From Spirochaetae bacterium HGW-Spirochaetae-1 (GTDB lineage Bacteria; Spirochaetota; UBA4802; UBA5550), in assembly GCA_002839375.1 (NCBI GenBank), contig PGXY01000008.1, positions 1 through 64,000 of the forward strand: 64,000 bases of DNA, given 5' to 3'. The notes under the pieces are model-generated. The model did not search any database. It was given only the letters and a program-made list of their open reading frames with translations, and was not told the DNA's origin. Below are positions 26,846 to 35,328 of this stretch, one piece after another (the first letter of the stretch is position 1; every line of letters starts with the position of its first letter). The translations under genes were made by a program, and so were the position numbers.

Positions 26846-28489
26846 TCAGTCCCGCGGCAGTGTCAGCATCTCCGATACTATGGAAATCTCTTTTTCCATG
26901 TGTTTCCTGTCCCAGTTCAGCTCTCTCATTGCGATAAGGGCTAGCTTGAGAAGCACGTCATCGCCGGGATGCCCCAGGGTGCCCATACCAGTGCGGCGCA
27001 TGACAATATCCGACAAAGTGCGAGCCATTTCATTGCGGATGGCGTACACGGCCTGGGCGAGAATCTCACCGTCGGCGTTGACACTTTGTGATAGCGCCGT
27101 GTCCTCCCGCGCAACTTTAAGCACTTCCCTGTATTCTGTCCCATAATTGCGCGCAAGGTAATCCAGCGTGGGAACACTGAAATCGCTGTTATCGCGCAGG
27201 ACCTCTTCAAGAAAAGTTTCAATATCTTCAATGGAACACCCTGAGAGATAACGTTTTTTCGTAAATGAAGTAGAGCGGTTTCTTCCCAGTTTGCGTTCAA
27301 CGAGTTTTACACAATGTTCAGCAAGATTGCGGCTTGTAGTATACTTCCCGCCCTCTACGGTGACCAGTCCATCGATCCCGTCTTTCTTGTTGTCATATAT
27401 TTCATATTTTCGGGAAGAGCTGTAGGTCTCCTCGGTCTGGTCCTCCACAAGGGGGCGCAGTCCGCCATAGGTATGTTTTACATCGGAAAAACCGAGGCTG
27501 CCGTCACCGAAGGCGCTGTTCACATCGCTGATCAGTTCCATGATGCGCCCCCTGGTAACGTGATATTTGTCCGGGTCTCCCGTGTAGGGCTTGTCAGTGG
27601 TTCCGATAAGGGTATGCCCCCGCCAGGGGGTAAGGAAAAAATGACGGCCCGAAGGGGTCATGGCACCCACGGTATACTTGCCCGATATGAGCTTTTTGGT
27701 GGTGATGATATGAATTCCCTCGGATCTCTGGAGAGAAGTGACATTGCTTTTTGAATCAGCCATTCCCATAACAAAGTCGGCCCAGGGCCCGGCGCAATTG
27801 ATGGTAACGCCTCCTCTTATGGAGTATTTTTTATCGTTCAAGAGGTCTCGCACTCTTATTCCTATGATGTTTTTTCCCTTGCCGGAAAGGAAACCTTCCA
27901 CGGCGCAGTAATTGGATACGCTGGCTCCGTACGCCACGGCGGACTTTATGAACGCCAGGGTGAGTCTTTCGGGACATATGCTTTTACAGTCATAGTACAT
28001 TGATGCTCCGGTGAGTCCTTCCCGTCGCACACTGGGTTCGAGAACCTGCACTTTTTTTCTGGAGATGGTCCTGTGCATGGGAAGACGTTTGCTTCTATCC
28101 CAGGTGAAATTCTTGTCATAGGAGAGTAGATCATAGAGAGTCATCCCTATCTTTACGATCCATTTGCTGTTGTTGAGAGGTCTTTTGCAATGAGTGATCA
28201 TCACGGGCATAGGATAGACAAAGTTAGGAGCGATATTTTCCATCACCCTTCTCTCACGCAGGGACTCACGCACCAGTCCAATCTCCCCATTCGCCAGGTA
28301 CCGCAGACCGCCATGGATCATTTTTGATGTGGCCGCCGATGTGGCCCAGGAGAAATCCTTTTTTTCGAATAAGGCGACTTTCAGACCACGCGAGGCCGCT
28401 TCGTAAGCCACGGAAGCCCCGGTGATTCCGCCCCCGATGACAATCACATCGAAATTTTCATCTTTATAGGTTTCAATAAATCGTTTCAT
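26846..28489 (-). CDS. FAD-dependent glycerol-3-phosphate dehydrogenase (GlpD/GlpA-like)
   Basis: 547 residues. The Rossmann FAD motif is VIVIGGGITGASVAYEAASR, followed by SAATSKMIHGGLRYL, the usual GlpD segment, LTLAFIKSAVAYGA, TINCAGPWAD and PWRGHTLIGTTDKPY. A GlpD-type C-terminal domain is present. It oxidises glycerol-3-phosphate to DHAP at the membrane and passes electrons to quinones. It is the first gene of an operon running glpD-like, AGPS-like, FGGY kinase, and is read from the promoter at 28576-28604. AAGGCGG precedes the start. Confidence 0.92.
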   Translation of the reverse strand: MKRFIETYKDENFDVIVIGGGITGASVAYEAASRGLKVALFEKKDFSWATSAATSKMIHGGLRYLANGEIGLVRESLRERRVMENIAPNFVYPMPVMITHCKRPLNNSKWIVKIGMTLYDLLSYDKNFTWDRSKRLPMHRTISRKKVQVLEPSVRREGLTGASMYYDCKSICPERLTLAFIKSAVAYGASVSNYCAVEGFLSGKGKNIIGIRVRDLLNDKKYSIRGGVTINCAGPWADFVMGMADSKSNVTSLQRSEGIHIITTKKLISGKYTVGAMTPSGRHFFLTPWRGHTLIGTTDKPYTGDPDKYHVTRGRIMELISDVNSAFGDGSLGFSDVKHTYGGLRPLVEDQTEETYSSSRKYEIYDNKKDGIDGLVTVEGGKYTTSRNLAEHCVKLVERKLGRNRSTSFTKKRYLSGCSIEDIETFLEEVLRDNSDFSVPTLDYLARNYGTEYREVLKVAREDTALSQSVNADGEILAQAVYAIRNEMARTLSDIVMRRTGMGTLGHPGDDVLLKLALIAMRELNWDRKHMEKEISIVSEMLTLPRD

Positions 28490-28575
28490 GTCGTATCCGC
28501 CTTTTCATGAATTATCGGCCGATGCAAATGGCCGGCACTGAATGTTAACAGGTTTTCGCCCTGCATCTATCATGG

Positions 28576-28624
28576 ATTATAGGCGAAAAATATCCCCGTG
28601 TCGTTTATGATTATAATCATGAAC
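28576..28624 (-). promoter_or_regulatory. Promoter and palindromic operator of the GlpD-like operon
   Basis: On the minus strand the -35-like ACGACA (28604-28599) is followed after 17 bases by a perfect TATAAT (28581-28576). Overlapping the -35 and reaching to 28624 is a near-palindrome whose core is ATGATTATAATCAT (28607-28620). The same 26-bp block, 23 of 26 identical, lies in the same place at 30186-30211. A weak -35 overlapped by an operator suggests an activator. Confidence 0.7.
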
Positions 28625-28725
28625 CTATATTTCCCGGAATTATCAGAATTATTCGTTGAATCGGGAATATGCTCAAAGAAATATTTTCATGGCGCTCATC
28701 TACACAACGGCACTCACGGGAAAAC

Positions 28726-30024
28726 TCAGGTTAACGGAACAATGTTGGCCTTCGAGCCTTTCAGCTTTGCCTTGATCAGAAGATAGGCCGATGCAAGTAA
28801 GTTTGTCTTCGACATGCTTATGGGATTGACTTTCATTTGTTTACACAGCCCCGCAAGACTCAACGCCAGGTCATTGCAGCCCGGGCTTATGGTGATGTTC
28901 TTTTTCCCCAGGCGGGCCTGGAGGGCGACGGCATGGTCCTGGATGGCGCAGCTGCCTGCGATATGGACACGGCCCTTAGTGGCGTCCACGTCGTTTCGAG
29001 GAATGCCCTTTCCCATGAGCACGGTAAATCCGCCCCTGCCGTTATAGTCACGGTAGAGTGATTCCATGAGGCTCTCCGTGTTTCTTCGGCAGCCTTCGTC
29101 GCAGCATCGCTCCTTTCCCCTGAGAATGGTGACATCGGGAGGCAGGTCATTAAGAAGGTCGTAGCTGAGATGTTTTTTTCTTTCATTGAATAGGTTTTTG
29201 TTCACTATGTCGATGGCCTTTAAATCAGCTACACCCAGTCCCTTGGCACTGCTCTGAGCAAGATGCTTAACCTTTTTCAGGCTGAATCCCAGGAGTGCCG
29301 CGCCCACAACATCAACGGCAAGGGGATCGGGGCCGCCCAGGAGCAGGTCCATGGGAACAACGCATTTATCGAGATTGTAGGCCGTGGGATAGTGCCCATG
29401 GGTCGTGGCGATCAAACCGTCGATAAGGGCGAAGTCAGGGCGGATCACCTCGTATATATCGGCGAACTTCTGGTGCAGGCGGAAATTATGGTCGGGTATA
29501 CGGCTTTTCTGGTGAACCAGGCCGAACTGGTTTTTAATGGAGAGCGTGACCTGGGACATTGAATGTGTCTTGAGCTTTGGGATAGAAAGGTAGAAATTTT
29601 CCCCGCGATTCTCGATGAGCCTCTCATACACGAAGCGGGAAATATCGATGAATTCCTGGACACCGTTAAGAAAAACCGGGACTGCCTCGGTTTCGTCAAG
29701 AAAGACAGGCATCGCTCCGGTTTCTTTGCAGACCTTCGTATAGCCCGTAACATGAAAGACCAGGCGTGTGAAATTGGCCTGTGTGCTGTTTTCCATAACA
29801 TAAATCGTTCGCGCCCCGCATTCCCGGAAATAGAGTATGGTCTGTCTCAATACTTCCGGGTCCGTATACACGCTGGTTTCGGAACCCACACCGTTCACCT
29901 TGATGTAAACGTCCCGGCTCGAGCGCAGGAATTTCGCTCCGCCGCCGAAATGATCAAAGACTTCCCTTACGGCTCTGTCTATGCCTTTTTTAGTATCAGT
30001 AAGAATTACTTTTGTTTTTTTCAT
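28726..30024 (-). CDS. DUF362-domain protein
   Basis: 432 residues. The N-terminal two thirds match the DUF362 pattern: VYIKVNGVGSETSVYTDPE, then LRQTILYFRECGARTIYVME, then FYLSIPKLKTHSMSQVTLSI followed by KN and, further on, LIDGLIATTHGHYP. Unlike many members it lacks a clear ferredoxin domain, but the C-terminal part has a cysteine set CCDEGC and further single cysteines. DUF362 proteins are suspected iron-sulfur or redox proteins of unknown activity. It is monocistronic and shares its promoter architecture with the GlpD-like operon next door, so it probably belongs to the same regulon. Confidence 0.85.
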   Translation of the reverse strand: MKKTKVILTDTKKGIDRAVREVFDHFGGGAKFLRSSRDVYIKVNGVGSETSVYTDPEVLRQTILYFRECGARTIYVMENSTQANFTRLVFHVTGYTKVCKETGAMPVFLDETEAVPVFLNGVQEFIDISRFVYERLIENRGENFYLSIPKLKTHSMSQVTLSIKNQFGLVHQKSRIPDHNFRLHQKFADIYEVIRPDFALIDGLIATTHGHYPTAYNLDKCVVPMDLLLGGPDPLAVDVVGAALLGFSLKKVKHLAQSSAKGLGVADLKAIDIVNKNLFNERKKHLSYDLLNDLPPDVTILRGKERCCDEGCRRNTESLMESLYRDYNGRGGFTVLMGKGIPRNDVDATKGRVHIAGSCAIQDHAVALQARLGKKNITISPGCNDLALSLAGLCKQMKVNPISMSKTNLLASAYLLIKAKLKGSKANIVPLT

Positions 30025-30163
30025 GACTGTTTCTCCATGATTAATTCATCCGGGTTCATTTATTTAAACAGCACCTTGTAGAGTTCCAGGTAAGCAAAAT
30101 ATGCCGCTCCTCCTGCGTCATGCTTCCCATTCAAAAACCTCAATGCCATTATTTTATGACTTT

Positions 30164-30211
30164 ATTATAGAAAAAAAAGACCTGATGTCGTTCACAATTA
30201 TAATCATGAAC
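30164..30211 (-). promoter_or_regulatory. Promoter and operator of the DUF362 gene
   Basis: On the minus strand: ACGACA (30191-30186), 16 bases, perfect TATAAT (30169-30164). The operator block 30186-30211 repeats the one at 28599-28624 with three mismatches. It also lies 90 bases upstream of the plus-strand AraC promoter. Confidence 0.7.
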
Positions 30212-30298
30212 TGTTTTTATGTCTTTTTTCAGATTATCCCTGCCGCGCATGAGCCGCTCATAGGGGGATAAATATAACTCCCGTATGAAAAAATAACG

Positions 30299-30327
30299 TT
30301 GACTCGAACTGTGGGGTCTTTTATAAA
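30299..30327 (+). promoter_or_regulatory. Promoter of the AraC-family gene
   Basis: TTGACT (30299-30304), 17 bases, TATAAA (30322-30327). It supports the translation start at 30401 over an earlier in-frame codon at 30299. Confidence 0.65.
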
Positions 30328-30400
30328 AAAGTTGCTGAGTCCATCCTGTCACAGCATATGTAATTATCATATATTCAGGGATAACGAAAGGGAATCTCTC

Positions 30401-31504
30401 ATGACGACAATGCATGCAATCATGGCAGTGCTCATAGTGTCGGGCCTGGTGCTGGGCGTGTTCACCGCCATTGAGCATATTACGGGGCATACGAAAAACC
30501 ATCGAAGTTATTTCCGGTTCGCACGGGGTATGATAGTGAGCCTCCTCATGGGACAGCTGGCGGTGATTGGTTTCGGCCTGTATGAGCGATATCCTTCGCT
30601 GTTGTTCCTTTTTTTTACATTTCTCTATATCAGCGGCCCTCTGGATCGTATCCGGTACCATGCTCTCGTGTATTCGGAAAAGAAAATCCCCGTGGCACTG
30701 AAGATTCCACTTCTGCCCCTTGCTCCACTGCTTGTGCTGGAAGTTTTTCTGCTGACGCGTTCCCTCGACCAGAAATATATTATATATAGTGAATTTTTCA
30801 GAGACCCGCTGCATCACTGGTTGATCTACGTTCTCTTTGCCTGTCTGGCGGTCAATGTTACTTACTCGGGCATCATTCTCTATAACGAGTTTGTCTCCAT
30901 GCGGCAGAGCAGCAATAAACCGCCCCTGCTTTTTTCCATAATAATGTCGGGGATGCTCATTGTTTCAACGACCATATCGTGCCTTTATTTTTTCACCCTG
31001 AACAGGGAATTCATCCTGCTGGGAGCCACGGGCAACAGTTTGCAATTCATCCTCTATTTTCTGTTCAAAAACCGTTTTCCCGATTTCTTCAAACTCTTTG
31101 TCAGGGAGATGAAGCAGAATCGATACAAGCGCACGATAATAAAAGGAATTGATCAGTCGGCCGTAAATGAGCGCCTCACGGAGCTCATGGAGGAAGAGAA
31201 GATTTATCGCGATATGGACCTGAGGATGAAGGATGTGGCGGAGCGCCTGCTCATTACCCCCCACCAGTTCTCCCAGCTTGTTAACGAAAACATCAAAACT
31301 GATTTTCGAAACTACGTGAACACCTACCGGGTCCGGGAAGCCAAAGAGCTGCTCGTTGAAAATCCCGAACGGAGTATTATTACAATCTGTTTCGAGGTGG
31401 GGTTCAGTTCTAAAACATCCTTCAATGTCACCTTTAAAAAAATGACCGGATTGTCGCCGAAGGAATACCGTCAAAAGCATGGATTGCGGGAACAGGTGGA
31501 TTGA
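30401..31504 (+). CDS. Membrane-anchored AraC-family transcriptional regulator
   Basis: 367 residues from the ATG at 30401 (AAGGGA eight bases before). The first about 215 residues carry six or seven hydrophobic helices, for example AIMAVLIVSGLVLGVFTAI, FLFFTFLYISG, LPLAPLLVLEVFLL and WLIYVLFACLAVNV. The last 110 residues are an AraC-type double helix-turn-helix: LRMKDVAERLLITPHQFSQL, then IITICFEVGFSSKTSFNVTF and FKKMTGLSPKEYR. Such proteins sense a membrane or envelope signal and bind DNA from the membrane. Next to it lie two promoters with a shared element, making it a good but unproven candidate for their regulator. Confidence 0.9.
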   Translation: MTTMHAIMAVLIVSGLVLGVFTAIEHITGHTKNHRSYFRFARGMIVSLLMGQLAVIGFGLYERYPSLLFLFFTFLYISGPLDRIRYHALVYSEKKIPVALKIPLLPLAPLLVLEVFLLTRSLDQKYIIYSEFFRDPLHHWLIYVLFACLAVNVTYSGIILYNEFVSMRQSSNKPPLLFSIIMSGMLIVSTTISCLYFFTLNREFILLGATGNSLQFILYFLFKNRFPDFFKLFVREMKQNRYKRTIIKGIDQSAVNERLTELMEEEKIYRDMDLRMKDVAERLLITPHQFSQLVNENIKTDFRNYVNTYRVREAKELLVENPERSIITICFEVGFSSKTSFNVTFKKMTGLSPKEYRQKHGLREQVD

Positions 31505-31519
31505 AAATTCCTGAAAGAA

Positions 31520-31768
31520 TTACCCCTCCATGAGATATTTCGCGTTGGGCACCACTTCCAGTATTTCGCTCTCGCATACAATCACGGGAACACCCCGGTG
31601 ATTGAACCTGTACTTTTTGGCATCGTTGAGTTCAATGAGTCCCTCACGAGTCATTTCCATGAGCCATTCCATGCAGAGGTTTCGTCCCATGATGACGTAT
31701 TCGGGCTTCTGCTTCCGTTTCTTCAGTTCTTCCATGAGTTTGTCGATGTGTGCTGATATTTTTTTCAT
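31520..31768 (-). CDS. 82-residue hypothetical protein, copy B of a duplicated pair
   Basis: 82 residues, soluble and highly charged at the N terminus. The middle reads KPEYVIMGRNLCMEWLMEM, then the end VPVIVCESEILEVVP. It is 70 of 82 residues identical to the protein at 32772-33020, with the metallo-hydrolase gene between them. I do not recognise the family. No Shine-Dalgarno sequence is visible, but the conservation of the pair down to the last residue supports a real gene. Confidence 0.75.
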   Translation of the reverse strand: MKKISAHIDKLMEELKKRKQKPEYVIMGRNLCMEWLMEMTREGLIELNDAKKYRFNHRGVPVIVCESEILEVVPNAKYLMEG

Positions 31769-31879
31769 GACTTGAGCATGGGAGTTTCCCGGGTAAAGTC
31801 AAGCATTTAAGGATTTTTCGCCATTGAATTTACTGGACTTTTTGATACCTGGCATCGGTTGTCGGGAGACTGATTTCAC

Positions 31880-32764
31880 TCAGATCGTGATATAGCGGTC
31901 GCCGGTCTTTTTCAGACGCCCCTTTTTTATTGAATAAGCAAGATGTTTTTTTAACATGACTTCTTCTGCATATGTATAAAAATTCAGCGGTTCATGGGGC
32001 TTTTCGTAAATCAGCCATTTCTCCCGCATCACGGGAATCGTGCTTTCATTTTTCAGAAAATCGAGCACCCTGTTTTCTCTTTCTTGTATTACATTGAGGT
32101 ATATTTCGGCTTCCCTGTCGATATTTCCCTTCATGACCCCCCTGTGGTGAGAGGTAATAAAAAATTCAGCGGGGATCTTCTGCAGCATATGGACCGATGC
32201 TATTGTCTGGTCGATGTCGGAGTATTTGTCGCCGTACCACGGTCCAAAGGGCAGAAGGTCAAGATCGGCGGTAAAGAGCAGTTTCTGCTCCTCGCAGTAA
32301 AAGCATGAATGCCCCGGTGTATGACCGGGCGCGTGAATCACCCTGAGTTTTGTGCTTCCAAAGTCGAGAATATCGCCGTCACGGAATTCACGTGCGGGAA
32401 CGCGTTCCTGGTAATTGAATGACTTGAGATACTCATCAAACCCCGGTTCAAGCGACGTGCCGTAAATGTCCCAGAATTCGTAAAGGCTTTCGAGCGACTT
32501 GAAGCACGGAGCATCGAGCTCATTCACCCAGAGTTCAGCTTCGGGGAAGAGATAATTGAAGGCGAAATGATCTTCATGGTAATGCGTGTTGATGATGACA
32601 TCAACGCCTTTTGTCTTTTTAATGTTCAGCAGCACATCGCGACTGCACGCCGGATCAATGACTGCTTTTATCGTATCGTCGATAAAAAGAGAATTACAGT
32701 AAGGATATCTGCCCTTGTTGAGTCCCGGCAGGAACACGATATTTCCGAATCTGATTTCTTCCAT
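31880..32764 (-). CDS. Metallo-beta-lactamase-fold hydrolase
   Basis: 294 residues. The zinc-binding motif HxHxDH is intact (NTHYHEDHF), followed by HAPGHTPGHSCFY, the aspartate in LLFTADLDLLPFGP and the last histidine in ITSHHRGVM. It has a C-terminal helical extension (REKWLIYEKPHEPLNFYTY) like those of MBL enzymes acting on small thioesters or lactones. The substrate is unknown. It starts seven bases after copy A of the duplicated 82-residue gene and is probably co-transcribed with it. Confidence 0.9.
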   Translation of the reverse strand: MEEIRFGNIVFLPGLNKGRYPYCNSLFIDDTIKAVIDPACSRDVLLNIKKTKGVDVIINTHYHEDHFAFNYLFPEAELWVNELDAPCFKSLESLYEFWDIYGTSLEPGFDEYLKSFNYQERVPAREFRDGDILDFGSTKLRVIHAPGHTPGHSCFYCEEQKLLFTADLDLLPFGPWYGDKYSDIDQTIASVHMLQKIPAEFFITSHHRGVMKGNIDREAEIYLNVIQERENRVLDFLKNESTIPVMREKWLIYEKPHEPLNFYTYAEEVMLKKHLAYSIKKGRLKKTGDRYITI

Positions 32765-32771
32765 GGAGGGC

Positions 32772-33020
32772 TTACCCCTCCATGAGGTATTTCGCGTTGG
32801 GCGCCACTTCCAGTATTTCGCTCTCGCACACGATTACGGGAACTCCCCGGTGATTGAACTTATACTTTTTGACGTCATTGAGTTCAATGAGTCCCTCCCG
32901 GGACATCTCGATGAGCCATTCCGTGCAGAGGTTCCGTCCCATGATGACGTATTCCGGTTTCTGCTTCCGTTTCTTCATATCCTGAATGAGGAGATCAATA
33001 TGTTCCGATATCTTTTTCAT
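32772..33020 (-). CDS. 82-residue hypothetical protein, copy A of a duplicated pair
   Basis: 82 residues, paralogue of the protein at 31520-31768 with 12 substitutions, mostly in the first 15 residues and mostly conservative. The invariant half (KPEYVIMGRNLC, FNHRGVPVIVCESEILE) holds two cysteines. It is the first of three genes (copy A, MBL hydrolase, copy B) on the minus strand, so a role alongside the hydrolase is plausible. The function is unknown. Confidence 0.75.
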   Translation of the reverse strand: MKKISEHIDLLIQDMKKRKQKPEYVIMGRNLCTEWLIEMSREGLIELNDVKKYKFNHRGVPVIVCESEILEVAPNAKYLMEG

Positions 33021-33080
33021 GGTTCGAACATGGATGATTCAGGAGCAGAAGTCAAGCATTTCAGCGTATCGCTTTATTTG

Positions 33081-33488
33081 TCACCATTCTCTTTCCAGTG
33101 TTCCCGATAGAATAAGGGCGATGCTCTGCAGAACGGTTGTGGCAAGGGGTATTTTATAAGGTCCGCCGCCGCAATATACGATGTATGTCATGGGAAGATA
33201 AAATGTAAATAATACAACGAACATGGTTATCCATGATGCCTTATTTTTCCAGGCGAGAAAGCCTGAATAAATGCCGAATATTCCGATTGTAAAGAATGTA
33301 ACTCCCAGCACATCCACAAGAGTGACGATGAGTCCACTGAGTGTTGCATAATTCGCAGCCAGCGCTGAAGCAGTCATGCCGATAATTTTTTCATGGTAGG
33401 AAGCAATTGGTTTTATTACATAGACAATACCGAACAGAAAGCAGATGACAGACAAAATCCAGAACAGGATAGTTGATTTTTTAATCAT
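33081..33488 (-). CDS. Small four-helix membrane protein
   Basis: 135 residues with four hydrophobic stretches near 8-27, 52-80, 87-107 and 113-128. There are a few charged residues between them and a short C-terminal tail LEREW. No motif is recognised. AGAGG precedes the ATG by six bases. The promoter region upstream contains an exceptionally long palindrome (33501-33542). Confidence 0.65.
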   Translation of the reverse strand: MIKKSTILFWILSVICFLFGIVYVIKPIASYHEKIIGMTASALAANYATLSGLIVTLVDVLGVTFFTIGIFGIYSGFLAWKNKASWITMFVVLFTFYLPMTYIVYCGGGPYKIPLATTVLQSIALILSGTLEREW

Positions 33489-33500
33489 GTGTAACCTCTA

Positions 33501-33549
33501 TATTATTCTATTTAGGGATATTTATCCTTAAATAGAATAATAGTGTCAA
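33501..33549 (-). promoter_or_regulatory. 42-bp palindrome within a promoter
   Basis: Positions 33501-33520 pair with 33523-33542 over 20 bp with a single G-T mismatch and a two-base centre. The arms begin TATTATTCTATTTA. On the minus strand a perfect TTGACA lies at 33549-33544, with GATAAA (33526-33521) 17 bases further, so the palindrome covers the spacer and -10. It is an operator, a cruciform-forming site or a mobile-element scar. The remainder of 33550-33772 is very A/T-rich with no gene I can support. Confidence 0.6.
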
Positions 33550-33772
33550 TTATAAAATGTTATATATTTAATTTGTGACAAAAAATAAAAATATTAAAAA
33601 TTTATTAGTAGAGGAAATAAATCGGAAAGAAGCGACAGCCGGAAGCTTAACTATGAAAAAACATGGAATTAAGGAGATACGATAGAAAAATATCCAGGGT
33701 CATAAATAGCATCGTGCAAGCAAATTAATGCATATCTCAGATTGAGCCTCATATTACCTGAGAAAGATAATG

Positions 33773-35158
33773 TCATCCGGGTTTTTCAATAAATTTTCTG
33801 AGCGGTTTTACCATTTCTTCCTTCATCCTGTGCTTGTAGATTTCTTCGCGGAAAGCAGGTATTTTGACCATGAATGTCAGGATTGAGCCGATAATCCGTG
33901 CCTTGCGGTTTTTCTGGGGGAAGTCAAAAATACCGTTTCTCTTGTAAAATTTGTAATCGGCCACGAAGGGAAATTTCAAGCGAGTGAAGACATCGTCGCG
34001 GAAGATCTTTTTCCCGCCCAGGGAAAGGAAGGTATGTGGCCTGATATAGTTGGCCTTCGAATACCGTACCGCGCTTGCGGCCATGGCGCCGGTGAGGGAA
34101 TCGATCAGTTTTGAATCACCGCTTTCATCGGTAACGATATCGACGAGGTTAGCGTACATCATCTCGGTGTATGCCTCGAATATTTCCCGCACGAAGGGCA
34201 GGCCCGCGAAATTTCCCGAAATGAGAAAGCCGATCTGTTTGCCCGCGTATACCGGGACATGGTTGTTGAAAAAAGACCTGTCGAAATACTCCTTCCATTT
34301 AGATGAAAGGTACCTGTCCCTGACGCTGCCGCATATGAACAGAATGTCGGCCTTTCTCACCTTCGTGTTGAAAAACTCACGGTAATCGTCGCCCGATCCG
34401 TACACGCAGGTGTTGTCATAGCCGCACTGTATGCATCCAAGGCAGCCCCCCTTAATATCGAGATCACGCAGGTTGATGATTTCCGGTTTGCTCGTGAAGG
34501 ACGCAGCAAGCCGGCTTACCATGCCCCCGAGGTTTTTGTCTCCTTTCTGCATATCCGTCAATATGAGAATATTTTTATCCCCCTGGTCTATCCCTTTGTT
34601 CGTTTTGCCCGGTTTATAAGCGGACCGTACGGGTATGAGCGGAGGATAGACCCGGTTGGCGGGGATCCTGTTTTCAACGGCAAAAAAGAATTGATTCGCG
34701 AACTGGAGTAGGTTGAGGCGGGCAAGCCTGTGTGTCAGATCATACATGTCAGGGGAATGCGATCCGGCATATTTCATCCCCAGGTCATCACATATGGCCC
34801 TCATGTAACTGTGGGCGGTGTGATCAAAAAAATGGATGGATGTTGTCAGGACCGCAGCGTATTTATTTTTAAAGGCGGAATCGGCCCCGCGTTCTGATAC
34901 AAGCTCGATAAACCGCTTATACTGCGACGGCACCAGAAAGTAGTACAGGGGAAAGGCCCAGATAACGGCGTCCGATGACCGGACATCATTGATGATTGTC
35001 TTGAAGTTTTCCCGGTCTCTCTCGATTTTTTTTATATCATGGGAGATGTTGTGGATTACAAATTCATGAGCGGGATAGTGCTGCTGAATATAAAGAACAT
35101 ACTGCATGGTGGCGCTAAGATCACCCTTGGGGCTTCCATTGAGGACCGTTATTTTCAT
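33773..35158 (-). CDS. Tandem flavodoxin-fold NAD(P)H-dependent FMN oxidoreductase
   Basis: 461 residues. Two flavodoxin-like reductase domains follow each other: residues 1-185 (MKITVLNGSPKGDLSATMQY, FPLYYFLVPSQYKRFIE) and about 198-400 (ILILTDMQKGDKNLGGMVSR). The second has a four-cysteine set CLGCIQCGYDNTC, as in iron-sulfur flavoproteins. A short basic C-terminal tail follows. The usual proteins have one such domain of 180-250 residues, so this is a fusion or duplication. It is probably a cytoplasmic redox enzyme. GAGGAG precedes the start. Confidence 0.85.
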   Translation of the reverse strand: MKITVLNGSPKGDLSATMQYVLYIQQHYPAHEFVIHNISHDIKKIERDRENFKTIINDVRSSDAVIWAFPLYYFLVPSQYKRFIELVSERGADSAFKNKYAAVLTTSIHFFDHTAHSYMRAICDDLGMKYAGSHSPDMYDLTHRLARLNLLQFANQFFFAVENRIPANRVYPPLIPVRSAYKPGKTNKGIDQGDKNILILTDMQKGDKNLGGMVSRLAASFTSKPEIINLRDLDIKGGCLGCIQCGYDNTCVYGSGDDYREFFNTKVRKADILFICGSVRDRYLSSKWKEYFDRSFFNNHVPVYAGKQIGFLISGNFAGLPFVREIFEAYTEMMYANLVDIVTDESGDSKLIDSLTGAMAASAVRYSKANYIRPHTFLSLGGKKIFRDDVFTRLKFPFVADYKFYKRNGIFDFPQKNRKARIIGSILTFMVKIPAFREEIYKHRMKEEMVKPLRKFIEKPG

Positions 35159-35328
35159 GGTTTTTCTCCTCGCGGTTATGTAGATTGTCCCACCGTTACA
35201 AATTGGATTAAAAGCATTGCATGAACTGAACTTTCTGTCAACAGTTAAACACGGGGCAGCAGTTCGGGCAGAAGCCCATCAGTTTTTTGAAATGGTCCGC
35301 CGTCTTCCGGTGAACTGCTGTTTAAAAG

